Source: DASUPK01 sp036265435 (GTDB taxonomy: Bacteria; Actinomycetota; Thermoleophilia; Solirubrobacterales; 70-9). Taken from it: 7,673 nt of DNA. The DNA is taken from the NCBI GenBank assembly GCA_036265435.1, contig DATAPB010000020.1, positions 1 to 7,673 of the forward strand. Reading direction: 5' to 3'. The notes beneath the pieces were generated by a model that did no database searches, was not told the origin of the DNA, and saw only the letters and a list, made by a program, of their open reading frames with translations. Every line of letters begins with the position of its first letter. The first letter of the stretch is position 1. A program made the translations under genes and the position numbers. Below, in pieces: positions 1-4,373 of the stretch.

Positions 1-207
1 CCCACCGGAGGTCTGCGGCTCGGCGTCCTCGAGCCGGTACAGGGCCCCCGCTGCAGGCGTGTAGATGCTCTCGTGTTCATCGTCCCAGCGGATCCGATAT
101 CGGGCCGAGGACCCCTCACCGATCCGTTCCTCGACCGTCCCGCTTCGGGGCACACGCTCGGTCGACTCGGACTCTGCCGCGACACGATCACCAACCTCGA
201 GATCCAC
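1..207 (-). CDS. DUF1918 domain protein, 3' end cut off by the window edge
   Basis: Not an annotated-length ORF because it leaves the window, but well supported: a GTG start at 207 is preceded by GGAGG (214-218) with a 6-nt spacer, and 69 codons read without a stop to the edge. The product begins MDLEVGDRVAAE and has RYRIRWDDEHESIYTP at residues 36-51. This matches the DUF1918 pattern of an N-terminal VGDR motif followed by a VRWDDGHE-like motif and a proline, a small SH3-like beta fold of about 60 residues common in Actinobacteria. Its function is unknown. Residues 57-69 (YRLEDAEPQTSGG) extend past the usual domain end, so a short acidic tail or a further domain lies to the left. It is transcribed divergently from the SnoaL-like gene at 404. 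Seen: start, ribosome site and motif. Family assignment is by recalled pattern. Confidence 0.75.
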   Translation of the reverse strand, partial: MDLEVGDRVAAESESTERVPRSGTVEERIGEGSSARYRIRWDDEHESIYTPAAGALYRLEDAEPQTSGG

Positions 208-307
208 GTCTCACCTCCCGGTCCGCTCTCGGATCGAGGGTACTCCGAAGACCTGCATCCGCCTGCTCGAAGGTGGGAGTGGAGGACCCGCTCGCCAGGG
301 ACCGCAC

Positions 308-357
308 TGTCGCTTTGCGCGAAAAGCAGGAGTGTCGCTTTCACGCGAAAGCAGGAG
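308..357. repeat. Two tandem 25-nt palindromic repeats
   Basis: Units 308-332 and 333-357 follow each other directly. Both start TGTCGCTTT and end AAAGCAGGAG (AAAGC preceded by a variable core). Each can fold into a hairpin: GCTTT/AAAGC with a 6-nt loop in unit 1 (312-327), and GCTTTC/GAAAGC with a 4-nt loop in unit 2 (337-352). The middles differ while each unit keeps its own pairing. They lie in the spacer between the divergent DUF1918 and SnoaL-like genes, 46-95 nt before the latter's start. They could be a two-site operator or copies of a dispersed palindromic repeat. Confidence 0.7.
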
Positions 358-378
358 TGAGCGATGAGCTAGCAAGCT

Positions 379-403
379 GCTGCCACGAGATACTGCGTAG
401 GCG
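379..403 (+). promoter_or_regulatory. Probable leaderless promoter of the first SnoaL-like gene
   Basis: The block GATACTGCGTAGGCG (389-403) lies directly against the ATG and is repeated without change before the second SnoaL-like gene. GATACT (389-394) fits a -10 element (4 of 6 to TATAAT) and ends 9 nt before the start codon, which would put transcription start within a few bases of ATG. No Shine-Dalgarno is present, as expected for leaderless translation, which is common in Actinobacteria. No good -35 is visible. The promoter role is an inference from conservation and spacing. Confidence 0.45.
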
Positions 404-790
404 ATGTCGCAGGAGAACGTGGAGGTCGTGCGCCGATTCACCGAGGCGTATCGCAGCGGGGATTTCGATGCGGCCTTGGAGAACCTCGCCTCCGAGATTC
501 ACTATGAGGTCGGGCAGGAGCTGCCCGCCCGCGAACCGGACGCCGTCTTGGGCATCTGGAACCGCTGGGAGCGCGAGTGGGAGGCGCTCGGGATGACCGC
601 CGAGGAGTACATCGATGCCGGTGACCGGGTCGTGGTCGACATGCGCTACCGGGGGCAGGGTCGCGGGAGCGGGATCGAGGTCGATGACCATCTGTTCGAG
701 GTGCACACGCTCCGCGGCGGCAAGATCGTGCGCAAGGTCGAGTTCAAGACGCGATCCGAAGCCCTCGAAGCCGCCGGGCTGCGGGAGTAG
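404..790 (+). CDS. SnoaL-like (NTF2 superfamily) protein, copy 1
   Basis: Encodes 128 residues, the normal size of a single-domain SnoaL-like/NTF2 protein. The N-terminal helix MSQENVEVVRRFTEAYRSGD is the family signature in these actinobacteria, followed by beta strands around VVVDMRYRGQG, HLFEVHTLRGGKIVRKVEFKT and the tail SEALEAAGLRE. The fold is an alpha+beta barrel with a hydrophobic pocket. Members include polyketide cyclases, isomerases and many ligand-binding proteins, so no reaction can be assigned, and no catalytic residue can be singled out. The start at 404 has no Shine-Dalgarno but is fixed by the N-terminal motif and the shared leader. It is the only plus-strand gene here, divergent from the DUF1918 gene and convergent with the secreted protein gene. 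Its start and stop regions are near-identical to those of the SnoaL-like gene at 1852-2250. Confidence 0.82.
   Translation: MSQENVEVVRRFTEAYRSGDFDAALENLASEIHYEVGQELPAREPDAVLGIWNRWEREWEALGMTAEEYIDAGDRVVVDMRYRGQGRGSGIEVDDHLFEVHTLRGGKIVRKVEFKTRSEALEAAGLRE
761..790 (+). repeat. Conserved 3'-end block shared by both SnoaL-like genes, copy 1
   Basis: These 30 nt, coding ALEAAGLRE plus the TAG stop, are identical to the minus-strand bases 1881-1852 at the end of the other SnoaL-like gene, including all synonymous positions. The match stops exactly at the stop codon: the bases after it are unrelated. Confidence 0.9.
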
Positions 791-804
791 GGCGGGGATC
801 ACTT

Positions 805-831
805 GCGGGCGCTCGTATTGACCGCGCCCGC
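805..831 (+). terminator. Possible hairpin terminator after SnoaL-like copy 1
   Basis: A perfect 8-bp GC stem (GCGGGCGC at 805-812, GCGCCCGC at 824-831) with an 11-nt loop starts 14 nt after the stop codon. No T-run follows, which is usual for candidate terminators in high-GC actinobacteria but makes the call uncertain. The rest of the spacer up to 1074 holds only a weak ACCGGT-5 nt-ACCGGT hairpin (930-946) and a 12-nt palindrome (1026-1037). No gene was seen there. Confidence 0.4.
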
Positions 832-1074
832 TCGTGGGGGTAGTGTCAGCAATCGGCGACTCTACGGGCATCCCGACGAGCAGCGCCAGCGGAGCGAATC
901 GCACTCGCCTTCACGGAGATTCCTGCAGAACCGGTAGCCGACCGGTCGCACGGTGGCTGAATCTGTGCGTGATTCGAGCCTAGGGAACTAACCTCTCCGC
1001 TCTCGGCCCTACCTCGCACATGCCCGCAACGCGTTGCACGCCGGCTTCAAGGGTTTGGCGAGGAGCTGTTTCGG

Positions 1075-1707
1075 TCAGTTCGTCGGAGTCGTCACACAGA
1101 CGGTCCTGTACGTGCTTTGTTGGTCGCTGTCGAGGTATCCACCCCCATCATTCACGCCAAGCGACCGCGGCCCAGAAGCCACGCTGTAGTACTCCCCGGT
1201 CCAAAACATCTCCTGATCGCCCACGCTCGGGAGGTCGTATTGGGTGGCGAGCTCCACCGCCTCGGCGAACGAGGGCAGCCGCAGGTCCAGGCTTCCGCAG
1301 TCGCCGACCGCTTGGTTCCATCCCTGGGGAGGAGAGTTAGTCGCCCTAAAACAAAGCTCGCCGAGGCGAACGGTGCTGTGGGTGCAGGTGTCGACGCCGC
1401 TTTGGTTTCGGATGTCGGCACCGGTGAGTCCGCCGCCAGCCAGGCTGTCGTTGCGAACGTCGCCCGAGGTGAGCCCGTTGTTCGTGACCTCGGACGCACC
1501 GACCGAGTCGGCGCGCAGGTCGGCGGCTGTGAGCCCACCGCCGGCGAGCGTGTCGTTGCGCACGTCGGCCGAGAAGACCTGGTTGTCGACGATGTCGGAG
1601 CTGGAAACGGTGTTCGCTGCATAGGCAGCCCCGCCCGTCAGAACGAGGAAGAGCGCCAGCGCCCCCATCCACTGTTGGCGTACTTGGGCGACGAGGCGAG
1701 AGAACAT
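1075..1707 (-). CDS. Secreted pentapeptide-type repeat protein with C-terminal Lcl/DUF1566-like domain
   Basis: Encodes 210 residues from ATG at 1707. The frame stays open to another ATG at 1806, but 1707 is preferred because AAGGAG (1715-1720) sits 7 nt before it and it opens a clean signal peptide: basic N-region to R10, hydrophobic WMGALALFLVLTGGAA (13-28), cleavage after AYA (30). Residues 37-101 have an aliphatic residue at every fifth position (39, 44, 49 ... 99; 13 in a row), typically as SDIVD, ADVRN, ADLRA or ADIRN, the pattern of a pentapeptide-repeat beta-helix. Residues 108-210 form a second domain with four cysteines (108, 119, 137, 204), a LRLPSFAEAVELA stretch and MFWTGEYYS, and a final YRTVCV. 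These resemble Lcl/DUF1566-like domains (RLP...EL, W(S/T), and a terminal (F/Y)RCV). It is probably exported, with two disulfides. Surface display or binding is inferred; no enzyme motif is visible. Confidence 0.75.
   Translation of the reverse strand: MFSRLVAQVRQQWMGALALFLVLTGGAAYAANTVSSSDIVDNQVFSADVRNDTLAGGGLTAADLRADSVGASEVTNNGLTSGDVRNDSLAGGGLTGADIRNQSGVDTCTHSTVRLGELCFRATNSPPQGWNQAVGDCGSLDLRLPSFAEAVELATQYDLPSVGDQEMFWTGEYYSVASGPRSLGVNDGGGYLDSDQQSTYRTVCVTTPTN
1408..1572 (-). repeat. Internal repeat in the secreted protein gene
   Basis: Two 20-codon units at 1572-1513 (residues 46-65) and 1467-1408 (residues 81-100) encode SADVRNDTLAGGGLTAADLR and SGDVRNDSLAGGGLTGADIR, 35 residues apart. They are the clearest sign that the beta-helix region grew by duplication of seven-pentapeptide blocks. 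Confidence 0.75.
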
Positions 1708-1804
1708 GACCAGGCTCCTTCCGTTCGGGGACGCGAAGCCTCGCATTTCTCGACGCCTCCGACAGCAATCGAGCAGGAGGGACGGTCGCTTGCCCTCGAC
1801 CTTC

Positions 1805-1823
1805 AACCGCGATTACGCGCGTT
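1805..1823 (-). terminator. Weak hairpin after SnoaL-like copy 2
   Basis: About 29 nt past the stop of the gene at 1852-2250, an imperfect inverted repeat pairs AAC and CGCG with CGCG and GTT around a TAAT loop, with one bulged G. There is no T-run. It could end that transcript before the secreted protein gene, which starts 144 nt downstream of the stop with its own ribosome site. Low certainty. Confidence 0.25.
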
Positions 1824-1851
1824 GCAGGCCACCCACGCCGAGTCTTGTCTT

Positions 1852-1881
1852 CTACTCCCGCAGCCCGGCGGCTTCGAGGGC
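1852..1881 (-). repeat. Conserved 3'-end block shared by both SnoaL-like genes, copy 2
   Basis: Reading on the minus strand, these 30 nt are identical to 761-790 and end at the stop codon. The codons just upstream (GAG GAG GGC GAG here, ACG CGA TCC GAA in the other gene) are clearly different, so the identity is sharply bounded. Confidence 0.9.
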
Positions 1882-2250
1882 CTCGCCCTCCTCCTGGAAC
1901 AGCCGAAGGCAAGCGATCTGCCCGTTTTCGACCGTGAACACGAACGTGCTTCTCGCCACCACCTCGATCCCCTGTCGCCCCCGTATGTGGGCGGTGTTCG
2001 GGACCACGACCTCGGAACCAACCTCCGTGAAGCCGTGGTACTCGACTTGGACGTCCTCGAAGGTCGACCAGAACGCGTCCCAGAAGGCCTCTTGCTCTCG
2101 ATGACCGCGATAGACACCCTTGAGCGGCCCTCGGGAACGCGACCAGTCGATTTCCCCACCGGAACGAAACGAGGCCAACCAGGTGGCCAGGTCTCGCCGG
2201 TTCCAGGCATCGTTATGGCGCCGCACGGTTTCGACGTTCCCCACCGACAT
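1852..2250 (-). CDS. SnoaL-like (NTF2 superfamily) protein, copy 2
   Basis: Encodes 132 residues, a single SnoaL-like domain. It opens MSVGNVETVRRHNDAWNRRD, the same first-helix pattern as the plus-strand copy, and ends EEGEALEAAGLRE. The middle is quite different: a FWDAFWSTFEDVQVEYHGF helix/strand region, GSEVVVPNTAHIRGRQGIEV, then FVFTVENGQIACLRLFQ, the usual final strands with a G-x-I turn. The ligand or reaction is unknown; the aromatic-rich FWDAFW segment probably lines the pocket (inference). The start is set by the conserved leader and N-terminal motif, and there is no Shine-Dalgarno. It lies 122 nt after the small membrane peptide gene and 144 nt before the secreted protein gene on the same strand, with probable promoter and weak terminator of its own. 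It is likely a distant paralogue of the 404-790 gene, with different substrate range. Confidence 0.82.
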   Translation of the reverse strand: MSVGNVETVRRHNDAWNRRDLATWLASFRSGGEIDWSRSRGPLKGVYRGHREQEAFWDAFWSTFEDVQVEYHGFTEVGSEVVVPNTAHIRGRQGIEVVARSTFVFTVENGQIACLRLFQEEGEALEAAGLRE

Positions 2251-2275
2251 CGCCTACGCAGTATCCCGCGACAGC
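2251..2275 (-). promoter_or_regulatory. Probable leaderless promoter of the second SnoaL-like gene
   Basis: On the minus strand the 15 nt before ATG (2265-2251) are identical to those before the plus-strand copy, with GATACT at 2265-2260 as a candidate -10. Ten more bases upstream match with three transition differences. No Shine-Dalgarno and no clear -35 are present. Conservation of this block against a divergent gene body supports a functional role. Confidence 0.45.
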
Positions 2276-2372
2276 GGCTGTAGACGGCTAGGCGCCTTCG
2301 GCCTGCGGCACCGCCGGGGGCGGAGCCTGCGCGCGGATCGCCGGCCGCTCGCCGCGCTTCACACGGCGGTAG

Positions 2373-2513
2373 CTAGTACCACTTCCCGCGCGCAAATCCC
2401 CCGAAGGCGATCAAGCCAATCAGCGCGATTATCAGCCCGAGCAGCAGGCTCCAGAAGATCGCGACGACGATCCCGATGATGACGATGATGCCCCCGGCTG
2501 AGATTCCTCCCAT
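2373..2513 (-). CDS. Small hydrophobic membrane peptide, 46 residues
   Basis: Short gene with a strong ribosome site: GGAAGGAA (2517-2524) lies 3 nt before ATG at 2513. The product begins MGGISAGGIIVIIGIVVAIF, continues WSLLLGLIIALIGLIAFGG and ends FARGKWY, then TAG. Residues 9-39 are almost entirely I, L, V, G, A and F, long enough for one long or two short membrane helices. The positively charged ARGKWY tail should stay in the cytoplasm. Actinobacteria encode many such small hydrophobic proteins ending in an R/G/W/Y-rich tail; their function is unknown. It is flanked by 131 nt upstream (to the 83-residue protein gene) and 122 nt downstream, so it is probably a separate unit. The hydrophobic reading frame, the good ribosome site and the basic tail make a chance ORF unlikely. 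Confidence 0.75.
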   Translation of the reverse strand: MGGISAGGIIVIIGIVVAIFWSLLLGLIIALIGLIAFGGFARGKWY

Positions 2514-2644
2514 GACTTCCTTCCGTGTGATCTCCCGGCGTGAGAGCAGCGATGGCGGGACCTCGTCGCTCTACCGGCTCGCGCGCCTGCTACCCGATCA
2601 CGAAGCGAGGCAATCGGCGGCGTGAGTGGCGGCAAGGTGGTGCT

Positions 2645-2896
2645 TTAGGCCCCGCGGACGACGGTCCGCATCTGGCCGACCACCGTGCGGAGGGATTCGG
2701 CGCTGGCTGCCGTGTGGCCGCTGAAGTTGAAGCCGAGCAGCTCGATCTTCTCGATCACCGGGTCGTCCCCGTGCTGGTCGCGGACCTCCTCGAGGAGACC
2801 GTTGAAAACCTTGCCGAGGGCGCCGCTGTCCTTCAGCTCGCCCTGCTGGTTCCCCAGGTCGTTGTAGAGCTCGGTCAGTCGCGTCTCGAGGTCCAT
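2645..2896 (-). CDS. Unknown 83-residue helical protein
   Basis: Encodes 83 residues starting MDLETRLTELYNDLGNQQGE and ending LRTVVGQMRTVVRGA. The frame is open much further upstream, but that part lies across the end of the oxidoreductase gene. ATG at 2896 is the first sensible start and leaves a 61-nt gap. There is no Shine-Dalgarno; TATGCT (2910-2905 on the minus strand) lies 8 nt before ATG, so a leaderless start is possible. The protein looks soluble and mostly helical, with heptad-like leucines near the start and no cysteine, signal peptide or membrane segment. I do not recognise a family. A 6-bp hairpin (2654-2669) covers its last codons and may help end transcription. Being last after three coupled genes, it may belong to the operon or have its own promoter. 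An artefact is possible, but the composition looks like real coding sequence. Confidence 0.55.
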   Translation of the reverse strand: MDLETRLTELYNDLGNQQGELKDSGALGKVFNGLLEEVRDQHGDDPVIEKIELLGFNFSGHTAASAESLRTVVGQMRTVVRGA

Positions 2897-2957
2897 CCCG
2901 GGCCAGCATAGGCTCTCGCCGCGGCGCGGATGCGGGTAGCGAAGGCCCGGGGTCGGC

Positions 2958-4373
2958 TCAGTTACCCAGGTGTCGAAGCGCCGCCCGCGCGGCGTTGACG
3001 CCGCAGACACCGTGGACGCCACCGCCGGGAGGCGTCGCGGCCGAGCAGATGAAAACGCCGGGGATCCCGGTCGCGTACGGGTTGAGCGCGAGCCGCGGGC
3101 GAAACAGAAGCTGCTTCGGCGTGTTCGCACCGTTGACGATGTCGCCGCCGATGTAGTTCGGGTTGTAGGCCGCCATCCCGGACGCCGAGCGAGAGAATGA
3201 GGCCACGATGCGCTCGCGAATGCCGGGGGCGAAGCGCTCGAGCTGGGCGAGGATCGCCGGCTCGGCATCGCCGTCATAGCCGTTCGGGACGTGCGCGTAG
3301 GTCCACACGGGATGCACATCGCCCACGGAGCGCTCCGGGTCGGCGAGATACTGCTGGGCGACGAGGACGAAGGGGCGCTCCGGCATACGGCCCCGATTGA
3401 TCTCCCGTTCGGCGGCCGCGAGCTCCTCGAACGAACCGGTCAGATGAACCGTGCCCGCGCGGCGGCATGCGTCATTGGTCCAGGGGACCCCCCGCTCGAC
3501 GGCGAGGTCGAGCTTGAACGCCGCGGGACCGTGGCGATAGCGCCGGTACGCGCGCGCTACCCGCGTCGGAAGGCGGTCACCGGCGATGTCCGCCACCACC
3601 TCCGGGGCCAGATCCAGCATGACCGCATCGGCGCCCGGGAGCTCCGCGAGCGACGCCACCCGCGCGCCGGTCTCGATCCTGCCGCCGTGTTCCCGTACCA
3701 CCGCCGCCAGGGCCCCCGCGATCGACCGCGAGCCTCCGCGGGCGACCGGCCAGCCGAAGGCATGTGCCGCGCAGATGAGGGCCATGCCCACCGCGGATCC
3801 CATCGGACGGTTGAACGGGCTGAACGAGTGCCCCGCCACGCCGCCGAAGAGCGCCCTGGCGTGCTCACCGCTCCAGATCCGAGCGAGCGCCGCGATCGGC
3901 ATTGCCGCCGCGGCCCCGAACCGCACCAAGCCGATGGGATGCCGGGGGAGGTGCACGATCGGGCGAAGCAGATCCTCGTTGAGGCCTTCGAAGGTCCGCG
4001 ACGGGGACCCGAAGAGCCGCCTCCAGGCATCGCCGTCGTCGCCGAGGCGGACGGCGGTCTCGTCGATCGAGCGCACCATCACCGCCGCGGTGCCGTCGTC
4101 GAGCGGATGTGCGAGGTCGACCTCCGGCCAGCTCCACTCCAGGCCGTGGCGCTCAAGCTCCAGCGCCCGAAAGAACGGTGAGCCCGATCCCATGGGGTGG
4201 ATGGCGGAGCATTCGTCGTGAAGGAGCCCCGGGATCGTGAGCTCGCTGGTGCGTGTGCCCCCGCCGATCCGCTCCTCGGCCTCGAGCACCGTGACATCCA
4301 CTCCCTCGCGGGCGAGCGCGGCGGCGCAGGCCAGGCCGTTCGGGCCCGAGCCGACCACGATCGCGCTGGTCAC
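2958..4373 (-). CDS. Phytoene dehydrogenase-like FAD-dependent oxidoreductase
   Basis: Encodes 471 residues from a GTG at 4373. The start codon shares bases with the TGA of the upstream membrane protein gene (GTGA), and the product then opens at once with the dinucleotide-binding strand. A Rossmann motif GSGPNG (8-13) with acidic E31 at the end of the second strand binds the FAD ADP part, followed by RIGGGTRT (35-42). The C-terminal IPGVFICSAATPPGGGVHGVCG closes the FAD site as in CrtI-type desaturases and PYROXD2-like proteins. Length is close to the usual 480-530. No membrane helix is evident, though such enzymes often act on lipids at the membrane surface. The substrate is unknown; no other carotenoid gene is seen here, so phytoene is not implied. 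Coupling to the DUF3556 gene suggests the two act on the same lipid-like compound (inference). Confidence 0.9.
   Translation of the reverse strand: MTSAIVVGSGPNGLACAAALAREGVDVTVLEAEERIGGGTRTSELTIPGLLHDECSAIHPMGSGSPFFRALELERHGLEWSWPEVDLAHPLDDGTAAVMVRSIDETAVRLGDDGDAWRRLFGSPSRTFEGLNEDLLRPIVHLPRHPIGLVRFGAAAAMPIAALARIWSGEHARALFGGVAGHSFSPFNRPMGSAVGMALICAAHAFGWPVARGGSRSIAGALAAVVREHGGRIETGARVASLAELPGADAVMLDLAPEVVADIAGDRLPTRVARAYRRYRHGPAAFKLDLAVERGVPWTNDACRRAGTVHLTGSFEELAAAEREINRGRMPERPFVLVAQQYLADPERSVGDVHPVWTYAHVPNGYDGDAEPAILAQLERFAPGIRERIVASFSRSASGMAAYNPNYIGGDIVNGANTPKQLLFRPRLALNPYATGIPGVFICSAATPPGGGVHGVCGVNAARAALRHLGN

Noticed and set aside
341..904. Minus-strand 187-residue open frame
   Set aside because: It lies opposite the SnoaL-like gene at 404-790, which has a clear family motif and the shared leader. 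The reverse reading is a GC-rich shadow with no ribosome site.
930..946. ACCGGT-AGCCG-ACCGGT hairpin
   Set aside because: ACCGGT is itself a palindrome, so two chance copies give a stem; there is no T-run and it is over 120 nt from the nearest minus-strand stop.
950..1000. Possible tRNA T-arm (GTGATTCGAGCC)
   Set aside because: No matching acceptor stem, anticodon arm or CCA could be found around it.
1117..2283. Long plus-strand open frame of 388 residues
   Set aside because: It runs antisense through the secreted protein gene and the second SnoaL-like gene, both with strong protein features. Composition is that of a frame shadow in high-GC DNA.
2299..2372. Minus-strand tail reading VKRGERPAIRAQAPPPAVPQ...
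   Set aside because: Looks like a protein C-terminus, but only about 24 codons follow a possible GTG, stops close the frame upstream, and no ribosome site is seen. A gene remnant is possible but cannot be shown.
2591..2615. SigB-like promoter GATT-16 nt-GGGTA before the small membrane peptide gene
   Set aside because: GGGTA is a fair -10 match, but the -35 is poor and such short matches are frequent in GC-rich DNA.
3291..4181. Plus-strand frame of 296 residues opposite the oxidoreductase
   Set aside because: Rich in R, A, G and P with no recognisable motif; the opposite strand encodes a full FAD-binding enzyme.
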